A stretch of 64,000 bases of DNA from Peptoniphilus_A genitalis. Lineage in GTDB: Bacteria; Bacillota; Clostridia; Tissierellales; Peptoniphilaceae. Positions within the stretch are counted from its first letter, which is position 1, and every line of letters begins with the position of its first letter. The stretch lies in assembly GCF_949769225.1 (NCBI RefSeq), contig NZ_CATKPB010000010.1, one strand, 5' to 3'. Positions 42,265-50,291 of the stretch are shown one piece after another. The notes beneath the pieces are model-generated. The model did not search any database and had not been told where the DNA came from. It was given only the letters and a program-made list of their open reading frames with translations. A program made the position numbers and the translations under genes.

Positions 42265-42390
42265 TGTTAACTTGTGAAGTCTTTTAACTTAATAGTTGTT
42301 TGTCAAGTACTAAGTCTTTATAAAGTCATGAGACTTTGTGACAAGGTTTTTATAAACTTCATAGCTTATAATTTGTAGTCAAGATCTCTT
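42265..42390. repeat. Degenerate 18-bp tandem array E (decayed)
   Basis: About six units with a recognisable period, e.g. GTACTAAGTCTTTATAAA and GTCATGAGACTTTGTGAC. It lies between the uspA terminators and the bcd promoter. The phase is less regular than in arrays A-C. Confidence 0.5.
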
Positions 42391-42411
42391 ATTCTGTAAT
42401 TTCTTCCAAAG

Positions 42412-42434
42412 AAAAAGTCAGGAGATGCCTGACT
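42412..42434 (-). terminator. Second terminator after uspA
   Basis: AGTCAGG / CCTGACT stem (42416-42434) with a five-base loop, followed on the minus strand by TTTTTC. Confidence 0.65.
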
Positions 42435-42445
42435 AATTTTTTGCA

Positions 42446-42470
42446 AAATAAAAGGACGGCTAACCGTCCC
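42446..42470 (-). terminator. First terminator after uspA
   Basis: GGACGG / CCGTCC stem (42454-42469, loop CTAA) followed on the minus strand by TTTTATTTT, right after the uspA stop. Confidence 0.85.
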
Positions 42471-42474
42471 TATT

Positions 42475-42909
42475 TTAAATATCTGCCTTAACAACAAGTA
42501 CAGATTTCTTTGAATGATTTATAACCTTATTTGATACTGAGCCAAGTAGAGTTCTTGAGAAAGCACCAAGTCCCCTGTTACCCATGATAATAAAGTCTAC
42601 ATCTTTTTCGTCTGCAAACTTACAAATTTGTTCGCCAGGATTGCCTGAAGTGTAAAAAGTTTCCACATTGTATGGGTAACCATTTAAATCACTTTCTGCA
42701 TCCTTAAGTATCATCTCAGCTCTCTCAACATTTGCCTTGTCAATTTCAAGTGTGAAGTTGAAGTTTGCTGGATATTGCTCAAAAATAGAAGTTTCTGGTG
42801 TCACTGTAAGGATAAGTAGTTCAGCACCTAGCTTTTCTCCCATGTCTCTTGCAACGTCAATTGATTTTTTTGAAGACTTTGATCCGTCAATTGGTACTAA
42901 AATTTTCAT
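42475..42909 (-). CDS. Universal stress protein (UspA family)
   Basis: 144 residues, a single Usp domain. ILVPIDGSKSSKKSIDVA at the start and the ATP-binding pattern G-x2-G-x9-GS near the end (MGNRGLGAFSRTLLGSVSNKV, about 111-131) are intact, so it is predicted to bind ATP. A monocistronic gene with AGGAGG upstream, a TATAAT at 42949-42954, and two terminators in tandem. Its precise role is unknown. Confidence 0.92.
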   Translation of the reverse strand: MKILVPIDGSKSSKKSIDVARDMGEKLGAELLILTVTPETSIFEQYPANFNFTLEIDKANVERAEMILKDAESDLNGYPYNVETFYTSGNPGEQICKFADEKDVDFIIMGNRGLGAFSRTLLGSVSNKVINHSKKSVLVVKADI

Positions 42910-43027
42910 CTTTTACCTCCTATTTATTTAATATATTTTTCTGTTTATATTATACCCTAAGAGAGGAAGATTTAACATATCAAATTACTTCTTTATAAAT
43001 TTAAAGTGTAAGGATTTTGTTTTTGTT

Positions 43028-43200
43028 TTATAAAGTTATACTTTTTATGGCTTTGTTTTTCTTTGCTAAGTCCTAACATCTTACAGCTTCGTAATTTTTC
43101 ATTAAGTCCTATCATCTTACAGCTTCATAATTTTTCATCAAGTTATATTAACTTACAACTTCCTAAGTTTTTATCAAGCTATAAGATTTTATGACTTTCC
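43028..43200. repeat. 36-bp (2 x 18) tandem array F
   Basis: Three consecutive 36-base units start at 43068, 43104 and 43140, plus part of a fourth at 43176. The first two differ at only a few bases (AAGTCCTAACATCTTACAGC / AAGTCCTATCATCTTACAGC). The 40 bases before are decayed units. This is the only array between divergent genes (uspA and tetR). There are no unique spacers, so it is not a CRISPR array. Confidence 0.8.
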
Positions 43201-43269
43201 TTCCTTTCACTAAGTAGAAATTTTATGCAAAGCCCTGAGATTTTAATTCACAAAGACTTATAAAAAAGT

Positions 43270-43298
43270 TTGACAAATATAATAAATGGATTTATTAT
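43270..43298 (+). promoter_or_regulatory. Promoter of the TetR-type gene
   Basis: TTGACA (43270-43275), a 17-base spacer and TATTAT (43293-43298) on the plus strand. Confidence 0.7.
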
Positions 43299-43304
43299 TA
43301 GGTC

Positions 43305-43323
43305 AAGTGACATGGTGTCACTT
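43305..43323. promoter_or_regulatory. Probable TetR-type operator
   Basis: AAGTGACA-TGG-TGTCACTT, a perfect 8-bp inverted repeat with a 3-base centre. It begins at the predicted transcription start and ends just before the ribosome site of the TetR-type gene. Confidence 0.75.
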
Positions 43324-43333
43324 TGGAGGTAAC

Positions 43334-43891
43334 ATGGCAAAAAACACTTTTAATAACTTAGACGAAAAGAGAAAAGAAGAAATTTATAAGAGCCTCAAGG
43401 AATACTTTGAAGAAGAGGACCTCAAAAAAATCAGCGTATCGGGCATCGTAAAAAAACTTGATATAGCAAGGGGATCCTTCTACCAATACTTTGAGAGCCT
43501 GGAGGACTGTTATGACAGTCTCTTGCAAAGGGAAACTGGTCAGGTCCACCACAAGTTTTATTTCCTCTACAAGGAAAACAAGGGCGATCTTGAGAAAACT
43601 CTTTGGACCTACAGAGATTATTTAGCAGAAGAACTCTACGACAAAAATTTAAAAAACTTGTACGTGGCAAAATTTTTCTTGTTTGAAGATTCCTTTGTCT
43701 CTCACGGCAAAAACTTTTTGATGAAAAACTTGTCAAAGGAAAACTACCACCGCATGGTCTTCACCATGGCAATCTTCCACCAGCTTCTAAAGGAGTCCAT
43801 AACCAGGGACTATTCTAAGGAAGAATTTTTAGAAGTGTGTGACACCTACATCAAATGGTTGTTAGGAGGTATAAATAATGAATCGATTTGA
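43334..43891 (+). CDS. TetR/AcrR-family transcriptional regulator
   Basis: About 185 residues from the ATG at 43334, chosen because GGAGGT lies 5 bases upstream; the earlier in-frame start lies inside the operator. The N-terminal helix-turn-helix (ISVSGIVKKLDIARGSFYQYFESLEDCYDSLL, cited here by its ends only: residues about 28-58) is clear. The C-terminal ligand domain is unassigned. Its stop overlaps the start of the following membrane protein gene, and a palindromic operator covers its leader, so it very likely represses both itself and that gene. Confidence 0.85.
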   Translation: MAKNTFNNLDEKRKEEIYKSLKEYFEEEDLKKISVSGIVKKLDIARGSFYQYFESLEDCYDSLLQRETGQVHHKFYFLYKENKGDLEKTLWTYRDYLAEELYDKNLKNLYVAKFFLFEDSFVSHGKNFLMKNLSKENYHRMVFTMAIFHQLLKESITRDYSKEEFLEVCDTYIKWLLGGINNESI

Positions 43892-44912
43892 AATATTTTT
43901 TGACGGACTTTACCTAAGTCTAGTCATCTTTCTAGGCATAAGAATGCTTTTGATAAATCACGAGGACAGCAAGACTCTTGGAGCAATGACCCTACTACTT
44001 GGACTTGGCGACTCCTTCCACCTAGTCCCAAGAATTATTGCCAACGTCATGGACAATGGCTTTGTTCTTAATTCAACTTCACTCTTTATTGGGACTAGGG
44101 TTTCTTCTATTACAATGTCAGTCTTTTATCTCTTGTTTTACTTCTACATCAAAAAGACAAGGAACTTAAAGAATAAGGGACTTGACCTCACAATGCTTGG
44201 CCTCTTTGTGGCAAGACTTATTACAGTTATCATGTCCTTTAAGAGTGACACCAACATAGACCTAATTTCAAATATTCCCTTTGTCATTATGGGTCTAATT
44301 GATATAGTCCTCTTGTTTAAGAATAGAAATCTTAAAGCCTTTAAGGGACTTTACATCTACGTCTTCTTTAGCTTCCTCTTCTACATCCCAGTAGTTTTAT
44401 TTAAAAAGGCTTATCCTAGTGTTGGGATGCTTATGATGCCAAAGACTGTCATGTATGTTTTGATTGTCCTAAAGCTTTACAAAAATTTGCAAAGAAACTT
44501 TGTCAAGAGAGACCTAATGGAATATGCCTTCGCCTATCTCCTTTCAGGAATTTTAGTTGGAGCATCTTACAGGGAATTGAGCAAGGTCTTTGATGTGACA
44601 AAGTACATGTCCCTTGCCCACACCCACTTAATTGTTTTGGGCTTTATCCTTCCAGGTCTTTTCTATCTCTTGATAAAGAATTCAGACCTTGCCGATGAAA
44701 AAATTAAAAAATTATTTAATATTTATAATTTTGGAATTTACTTGGCTTTCACTTCAATGATTATTCATGGCCTTGTGGATTCACACATGCCAATGGGACT
44801 AACTGAGATTGGACTAATTTCTATTAGCGGCATTGGTCACATTCTTCTCACAATTTCTATTATCCTACTTGGCACAAGCGCCTTGAGGTCAAGGGAAGTC
44901 AAAGAAGCTTAA
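43878..44912 (+). CDS. Multi-helix membrane protein with DUF2871-like C-terminus
   Basis: 344 residues with about nine hydrophobic helices. The C-terminal ~130 residues (from SYRELSKVF through LAHTHLIVLGFILP to HILLTISIILLG) resemble DUF2871; conserved His residues in AHTHL and IIHG could bind metal or heme (speculative). The N-terminal half is another bundle with GDSFHLVPRI. The gene starts inside the 3' end of the TetR-type gene (14-base overlap) with its own GGAGG, so expression should follow the repressor. Substrate or function unknown. Confidence 0.7.
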   Translation: MNRFEIFFDGLYLSLVIFLGIRMLLINHEDSKTLGAMTLLLGLGDSFHLVPRIIANVMDNGFVLNSTSLFIGTRVSSITMSVFYLLFYFYIKKTRNLKNKGLDLTMLGLFVARLITVIMSFKSDTNIDLISNIPFVIMGLIDIVLLFKNRNLKAFKGLYIYVFFSFLFYIPVVLFKKAYPSVGMLMMPKTVMYVLIVLKLYKNLQRNFVKRDLMEYAFAYLLSGILVGASYRELSKVFDVTKYMSLAHTHLIVLGFILPGLFYLLIKNSDLADEKIKKLFNIYNFGIYLAFTSMIIHGLVDSHMPMGLTEIGLISISGIGHILLTISIILLGTSALRSREVKEA

Positions 44913-44923
44913 TAAATAAAAAT

Positions 44924-44952
44924 AATCTGTTGGGAGACCAGCAGATTTTTTT
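44924..44952 (+). terminator. Terminator of the tetR-membrane protein operon
   Basis: 10-bp stem AATCTGTTGG / CCAGCAGATT (44924-44947, loop GAGA) followed by TTTTTT on the plus strand. Confidence 0.88.
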
Positions 44953-45052
44953 GTGGCATTTTGCCTTGGCTAATAGCTTTCTATTATAATTTCTAACTCT
45001 TCTATTCACTTAATTTTCTCTCGCAATTTTTATTCCTCTTCTTTAAAAAGGC

Positions 45053-45080
45053 AAAAAAATAAGACGGCATAAGCCGTCCT
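45053..45080 (-). terminator. Terminator of the 661-residue SLH protein gene
   Basis: GACGGC / GCCGTC stem (45063-45078, loop ATAA), extended by AG/CT, followed on the minus strand by TTATTTTTTT. Confidence 0.88.
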
Positions 45081-45094
45081 ATTTATATTTTAAT

Positions 45095-47080
45095 TTATTG
45101 CCAAACACTTACGTCTTCAGCCTTGTCGCCCTTAACTGCATTGTGTCCATTAGAAGCATCTATGATTTCATAGTATGCCCAGTGGCTCATTGGCACGTCA
45201 GAGAATTTTCTCAAGCTGCTTGTATTTACATTTGCAAAGGAATTTGCCTTAGTGTTTCTTCCAAATACAGAGTTTAGAACTGTAACAGCTTCAGCTCTTG
45301 TAAGTTTTTGGTCTGGTTTAAATGTTCCATCAGGGAAGCCCTTGATTGTCTTGTTTCCATAAAGTTGGTCAATTGCATTAGATGCCCAGTGTCCCTTTAC
45401 ATCCTTGAAGTTTGAAGATCCTGGATAACCATCTTTAACAAATACAGCAATCATTTGTGCAAATTCTGCCCTAGTGATTCCTTGGTTAGGTTTAAATGTT
45501 CCATCAGAGTAACCACTGATGAAGCCCTTAGATACTGCAAAGTTGATTTCATCAGAATACCATTTGTTGTTGGCATCCTTAAACTTAGTAGCTGGGTTCT
45601 TAGGAAGTTCTTTTCCATTGTTAACAAGGCTTACAAACATCCTAACAGCTTCTGCTCTTGTAACTTCCTTGCCAGGTTTAAATGTTCCATCAGGATAGCC
45701 TGCTATATAAGAAGGTGAGTTTACTTCAGCAGTAACTTTTGCTTCTTGACCTGCAATCTTAACTTCAGTAGACCTAGAAATTTTTCCAGATTCCTTAGCT
45801 TCAACCTTAATAGTTTCGCCTGCTTTTAGTTCTCTATTTAAGCTGATGTTAAAGATACCAGTTGAACCTGCAGTTGCTCCACCAAGCCTTACACCATTTG
45901 CATCATAAACTGTAACATCTGCGTAAGGACCTGCGTTACCTCTTACAAAACTTGCGCCAGCAGAAAGTGCATTTACAACTGGAATCATTGAGTAAGTAGA
46001 ATCACTTGTAGAAGTTCCATTTACATAGTATTCAAGACTTCTTGAAGTTGAAACGTATGGAGAGTTCCAAGTCACATTGAAGTAACCATCAGAATCTATC
46101 TTACTAGATCCTAGATAAGTTCCATCGTCATAAACATAAACTGTTCTGTTCTTGTAGCCCTTTAGGTAACCAGAAGCTGAGTAGTTTGTCCTTGAGATGT
46201 CAGTTGGATAAACTCTAGCGTCGTATCTGTTGTACCACCAGTCACGTCCATAGTAACCAGAGCCAACTAAAGTTTTTGTTGAATCATTAAATCCAGTCTT
46301 TGAAACCTTTATTTCAACCTTAAAGTCTCTTCCATAATAATAATTGTCTAGGTATTCTATAGAGCCATTACTTAACTTGTAGTAAGGACGACCGTAGAAA
46401 TCTGTGTAAACTTTATTTCCTCTGTAATATTCTCCATCAGTCCAGCGATATTTTCCATAATATCTATAGTCACTTAAATCAAAATTGTATTCTCCATAAG
46501 AGTCAGTTGTAACTTCGCCCCAATAGCTTCCATTAACATAGACTTTAACTGTAGCACCATCTACACTATATCCGTTTAAGTCTCTTACCTTTCCAGAGAA
46601 TTTTCCATTGCTATATTCATTGGAAGTGATGTCGAAGTTTGATGCTCTCCTATCTCTTTCTCTTTGGTCAGCTTCTTCTCTTAATCTTTTATCTCTGTGG
46701 TCGTCTGTTTCAGTCCATCTTGCTTCAAAAGTAATGTTACCTGTAATTGTTGTATTGTTAGGATCAAATTTTGTGCTTCCATTATACCAGCCATCAAAAG
46801 TGTATCCATCTTTTGAAGGATCAGCTGGAACTGAAGTTACTTTTTGATCTTTTTCAATATTTTCTACTTTTGTTTCTGAACTACCATTTTTAAAAGTTAC
46901 TGTAAACTTTTCAGTAGTAGTTTGACCTTCTCCACTACCTGGTCCCCCAGCATTTGTATCTCCAGCAGGTTGTTCTACAACTGGTCCACTTGTATTTTCT
47001 CCATCTGCAAATACGTTAAATGGAATTGATGTTACCATTACTCCTGCTAGTAACAGTCCTAATATTTTATTATTTTTCAT
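45095..47080 (-). CDS. SLH-domain surface protein, Tyr/Gly-rich
   Basis: 661 residues. Signal peptide (1-25, cut after NVFA), a Thr/Gly linker, one InlB B-repeat (about 58-125, VTFKNGSSETKV ... FDGWYNGSTKF), and a charged turn rich in D/R/E. A Tyr/Gly/Asp-rich beta region follows (130-440) in which units such as KVYVNGSYWGEVTTDSYGEY and TVYVYDDGTYLGSSKIDSDG look like repeated beta-sandwich motifs. Three SLH domains are C-terminal (455-650: IAGYPDGTFKPG, ISGYSDGTFKPN, IKGFPDGTFKPD). It is predicted to bind wall polymers non-covalently. A single gene with its own terminator. Confidence 0.92.
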   Translation of the reverse strand: MKNNKILGLLLAGVMVTSIPFNVFADGENTSGPVVEQPAGDTNAGGPGSGEGQTTTEKFTVTFKNGSSETKVENIEKDQKVTSVPADPSKDGYTFDGWYNGSTKFDPNNTTITGNITFEARWTETDDHRDKRLREEADQRERDRRASNFDITSNEYSNGKFSGKVRDLNGYSVDGATVKVYVNGSYWGEVTTDSYGEYNFDLSDYRYYGKYRWTDGEYYRGNKVYTDFYGRPYYKLSNGSIEYLDNYYYGRDFKVEIKVSKTGFNDSTKTLVGSGYYGRDWWYNRYDARVYPTDISRTNYSASGYLKGYKNRTVYVYDDGTYLGSSKIDSDGYFNVTWNSPYVSTSRSLEYYVNGTSTSDSTYSMIPVVNALSAGASFVRGNAGPYADVTVYDANGVRLGGATAGSTGIFNISLNRELKAGETIKVEAKESGKISRSTEVKIAGQEAKVTAEVNSPSYIAGYPDGTFKPGKEVTRAEAVRMFVSLVNNGKELPKNPATKFKDANNKWYSDEINFAVSKGFISGYSDGTFKPNQGITRAEFAQMIAVFVKDGYPGSSNFKDVKGHWASNAIDQLYGNKTIKGFPDGTFKPDQKLTRAEAVTVLNSVFGRNTKANSFANVNTSSLRKFSDVPMSHWAYYEIIDASNGHNAVKGDKAEDVSVWQ

Positions 47081-47365
47081 AAGTTTCCTCCTATCTAAAA
47101 TATTTCATGTTAAAACATTTTCCTTGACTCTATTATACCCATATCAATTGAAATTACATTACAATTTACAAAATTTTAATAAATTTAATTCTTTTGTAAC
47201 ATAAAGTAGGTAAACCTATACAAGTATATTCTTTGCATTAACTTTTTGTGAAGTCATAAAAATTTTTCGAAACTTTCTCCCTAGCAAATCAAAAATAATT
47301 TTTCATAAGCTAGGACTTAATAAAAAATAAAAATTTATTAATCACAAGACACTAAAAAATACAAA
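47081..47365. other. Upstream region of the 661-residue SLH gene
   Basis: A TATAAT (47132-47137, minus strand) preceded by GGG is a probable -10 without a clear -35. Around 47235-47345 the bases are AT-rich, with TTTTGTGAAGTCATAAA and TTTTTCATAAGCTAGGAC, which resemble heavily decayed 18-bp array units. No gene is seen. Confidence 0.4.
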
Positions 47366-47391
47366 TAAAAAAGGCAATCCTGAGATTGCCT
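47362..47391 (-). terminator. Terminator of the PAS-PP2C phosphatase gene
   Basis: Perfect 8-bp stem AGGCAATC / GATTGCCT (47372-47391, loop CTGA) followed on the minus strand by TTTTTTATTT. Confidence 0.87.
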
Positions 47392-47424
47392 AAAATATTT
47401 TATAAATTTTTACTTCTTGATAGC

Positions 47425-48522
47425 TTACCAAACACTCACAAGTAACATTGATATGTCGTCAACTTGTGGGCCATCTGTAAACTCTTCTAATTCATTATTT
47501 ATCTTATCAAGTATATCGCTGTTGTAATTGGAAACTATGTCCAAGACTCTCTTGTGACCAAAGGCTTCCTTGTCGTGGTTTCTCGCTTCTTCAACTCCGT
47601 CAGTCATAAAGAGGAGGTAGTCGCCAGCGTAAAGTTTTATTTCCTTTTCTTCGTAGTCAGGCTTTGCGAAAAATCTTGAGATTGGATAACCTCTTGACTC
47701 AAGACTTAGGGCCTCCCTGTTCCTAACTCTTAGGGGCAAGGGCAAGTGGCCTGCGTTGGAGAAGGTGAAACTTCTCTTCTTTAAATTATAAACTCCATAA
47801 AAACATGTGAAGTAATTTTCGATCTCAAGCTTTAGACCTGTGAACCTCTTGCAAAGTTCTGTCAAAGTTTTCTTTGGAGAATTTTGGACTGACTTGTCAA
47901 GGGTCCTCACCATGGACTTAATAAACATTGTTACCATAGAGGCTGCAAAGCCGTGGCCTACCGAGTCTGCGATGTACATCCCTATGTTATCGTCATCTAT
48001 TTGGAAGACGTCAAACATGTCTCCACTTAAAATTGTTGAAGGTTTGTAGAGGTAGTTGACCTTTAAGTTTTTTATGAAGCCCTTGTCAGGAAGGACCTTC
48101 TTTTGTATTAGGGAAGCTGCATTTGTTTCGTTGGTCATGAACCTATTCTTGTCTATGAGTTCCTTTTGGAGTTTTCTCGCCATAGTCACGTTCCTAAAAA
48201 CTTCTACAACGCCAAGGATTTCTCCCTTCTTGTTAATTATTGGCGAGCACTTAACGGAAAAGACCATGCTCCCAATATTTTCTTCCCTTTGGATGACTTC
48301 GCCGCTCATTAGGGCTCTCTTGGTGATCTCTGGATCAAAGAGATCTTCCCCAAGTATGCAGACTTTCTTATCTGGATCGTAACCCAAGAGGTCTTCCATG
48401 GCCTTGTTAACAAAGACAACTTTTTCATTGTAGTCCAAGACCCTAACAAGGTCCGCAATGGCATTTAGAACTTGAAAGTCTACATTTTCGTCAATTTTTT
48501 CTCTTTCCATTTTGTCTACCAT
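47425..48522 (-). CDS. PAS-domain PP2C (SpoIIE/RsbU-type) serine phosphatase
   Basis: 365 residues: a PAS sensor (about 14-115, VFVNKAMEDLLGYDPDK), a short helical linker (116-150), and a SpoIIE-type PP2C phosphatase domain (150-365) with metal-binding Asp in SGDMFDVF, ADSVGHGFAASM, NAGHLPLPL, MTDGVEEARN and DDISMLLV. Such enzymes dephosphorylate STAS anti-anti-sigma proteins. No RsbV, RsbW or sigma factor gene is adjacent, so the partner is elsewhere or different. It is a single gene with its own terminator. Confidence 0.9.
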   Translation of the reverse strand: MVDKMEREKIDENVDFQVLNAIADLVRVLDYNEKVVFVNKAMEDLLGYDPDKKVCILGEDLFDPEITKRALMSGEVIQREENIGSMVFSVKCSPIINKKGEILGVVEVFRNVTMARKLQKELIDKNRFMTNETNAASLIQKKVLPDKGFIKNLKVNYLYKPSTILSGDMFDVFQIDDDNIGMYIADSVGHGFAASMVTMFIKSMVRTLDKSVQNSPKKTLTELCKRFTGLKLEIENYFTCFYGVYNLKKRSFTFSNAGHLPLPLRVRNREALSLESRGYPISRFFAKPDYEEKEIKLYAGDYLLFMTDGVEEARNHDKEAFGHKRVLDIVSNYNSDILDKINNELEEFTDGPQVDDISMLLVSVW

Positions 48523-48579
48523 GAGTCACCATCCTTTCATCAATGCTTTCAGTATAACAAATGAAGTCCCACTAAACAA

Positions 48580-49710
48580 TTATCTTCTTGGCTTTGGACC
48601 ATAGTATTGGTAGTAGTAGGTCTTTAGTCTTCCGTTGTATAATTTTCTGTTTCTGTCGGCTTTTTTGCCAAAGTTTTTCTCGAAGTTTTCGTTGGCTGTG
48701 ATTATATAATAGGACCAAGTCTTTAGTGATCTTGCAAGTTCTCCAAGCTCTTTGTTGAGCTCGTCTACATCTTCTTTTCCAATTCTCTCTCCATAAGGTG
48801 GGTTAGTTATTATAACTCCGTAGTCGTCTGGAAGGTCCAAGTCCCTTATGTCCTTTTGGAAGAAGGAAATGTCCTCATCTAGTCCCAAGATTTCTGCGTT
48901 GGCTTTGGCGATTTGGATGGCCTTGTGGGAGACGTCTGATGCGAGAATTTCTAATTTTTCATCGTAGTTTATTTCTGAGTAGCACTTCTTCTTTTCTTCT
49001 TTATAAATGTCTTCGTCAAAGAATTTAAATTTCACAAAGTCGAAGTCTCTCATAAGTCCTGGTGCTATATTTTTTTCTATCATGGCTGCTTCTATAGGAA
49101 TTGTACCTGAGCCACAGAAGGGGTCTGCTAAAATTCTGTCCTTATTCCAAAAAGTTAATTTAACAAGAGATGCTGCAATAGTTTCTGAAAGTGGTGCCTT
49201 GTAATTTACTTCTCTGTAGCCCCTCTTGTGAAGTCCGTCGCCTGATGTGTCCATGGTAATTTCTGCAATGTCATTTAAAAGTGACACTTCAATCTTAACT
49301 CTTGGGCCAGACTTTTCGAACCAGGAGACCTTGTATTTCATTTTTAATTTTTCGATTATTGCCTTTTCTGTAATTCTTTGGCAGTCGGAGATAGAGAATA
49401 GTTTTGACTTCCTACTCCTTCCTTGGATAATGAACTGGTCATCTTCTGCGATGTAGTCCCACCACCTTATCTCGAAGACCTTGTCGAATAATTCTTCAAA
49501 GGTCTCTGCCCTAAAGGAATCGATTAATAGTAAGACTCTCTCTGCCGTCCTAAGTCTTAAATTTAAAATGGCAATGTCCTTTAGCTGGCAAGATATTTTT
49601 ATTTTTCCATCGCTAACTTCTAAGTCTTCGTAGCCAAGGTCAAGGAGTTCTCTTTTTGTAACTGCCTCGAGTCCCATGTTAGTAGTCGCGATTAATTTTA
49701 TGTTTTCCAT
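48580..49710 (-). CDS. THUMP-domain RNA methyltransferase (RlmL/YpsC-like)
   Basis: About 376 residues from the ATG at 49710, selected for GAGGTG 5 bases upstream. The N-terminal THUMP RNA-binding region (1-160) begins with the family's ATTNMGLEAVTKREL, and a Rossmann methyltransferase (165-376) follows with DPFCGSGTIPIEAA and the catalytic NPPYGERIG. The family methylates guanosine N2 in 23S rRNA, although related members act on tRNA. It is divergent from the superoxide reductase gene. Confidence 0.9.
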   Translation of the reverse strand: MENIKLIATTNMGLEAVTKRELLDLGYEDLEVSDGKIKISCQLKDIAILNLRLRTAERVLLLIDSFRAETFEELFDKVFEIRWWDYIAEDDQFIIQGRSRKSKLFSISDCQRITEKAIIEKLKMKYKVSWFEKSGPRVKIEVSLLNDIAEITMDTSGDGLHKRGYREVNYKAPLSETIAASLVKLTFWNKDRILADPFCGSGTIPIEAAMIEKNIAPGLMRDFDFVKFKFFDEDIYKEEKKKCYSEINYDEKLEILASDVSHKAIQIAKANAEILGLDEDISFFQKDIRDLDLPDDYGVIITNPPYGERIGKEDVDELNKELGELARSLKTWSYYIITANENFEKNFGKKADRNRKLYNGRLKTYYYQYYGPKPRR

Positions 49711-49832
49711 TTTACACCTCGCTTCCATTATACTAAATATGAAAATATTTTTCCTTACTTTAAAATCAATGTGATAATTTATTTAATTAGGGTATAATAG
49801 ACTTGTAAAATATTTATTGGGGGTAATATAAA

Positions 49833-50186
49833 ATGAAATTAACTGAAACAGTACAAACTGCTGATTGGAAAGCTGAAAAGCACGTTCCTGTAATCCACGT
49901 TGAAAGAGCTGATGGTCTTCTAAAGATTAAGGCTTTAGTTGGAGAAGAAATCGAACATCCTAACACACTTGAACACCACATCGCTTGGATCAAAGTATTC
50001 TTCAAACCTGAAGGAGAAAAATTCCCAGTTGAAGTTGGTTCTTATGAATTTGCTGCTCACGGCGAAGCAGACCTATTCACAGTTCCTTGTGTTGAAGCAG
50101 CAGTTAAGACTGACAAGGGCGGCGAAGTTTACGCTCTAAGCTACTGTAACATCCACGGACTTTGGGAAAACTCAGTAGAAGCTTAA
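49833..50186 (+). CDS. Superoxide reductase (neelaredoxin-type, class II)
   Basis: 117 residues with a single Fe[His4Cys] site and no desulforedoxin domain. Expected ligands His17 (in EKHVPVI), His42, His48, Cys105 and His108 (CNIHG) are present, as are the Glu15-Lys16 pair next to the active site. It reduces superoxide to hydrogen peroxide without making oxygen, typical of anaerobes. A TATAAT at 49793-49798 and the ribosome site GGGGG precede the ATG. Monocistronic, with a strong terminator. Confidence 0.93.
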   Translation: MKLTETVQTADWKAEKHVPVIHVERADGLLKIKALVGEEIEHPNTLEHHIAWIKVFFKPEGEKFPVEVGSYEFAAHGEADLFTVPCVEAAVKTDKGGEVYALSYCNIHGLWENSVEA

Positions 50187-50200
50187 TAAATAATTTTTTA

Positions 50201-50234
50201 AAGGGCCTTGATTAATCAAGACCCTTCTTTTTTT
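50201..50234 (+). terminator. Terminator of the superoxide reductase gene
   Basis: AAGGGCCTTGAT pairs with ATCAAGACCCTT (50201-50226, one mismatch) and is followed by TTTTTTT on the plus strand. Confidence 0.85.
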
Positions 50235-50256
50235 GTGTATTTTATAAAATTTTCAA

Positions 50257-50284
50257 AATAAAAAGGAGAGTCTCTAACTCTCCC
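50257..50284 (-). terminator. Terminator of the SsuABC-like operon
   Basis: GGAGAGT / ACTCTCC stem (50265-50283) followed on the minus strand by TTTTTATTTT. Confidence 0.82.
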
Positions 50285-50291
50285 TTAAAAA

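Noticed and set aside
43068..43175. Three 36-bp direct repeats, CRISPR-like in unit size
   Set aside because: The units are contiguous with no unique spacers, and no cas genes are present; they belong to the 18-bp array family.
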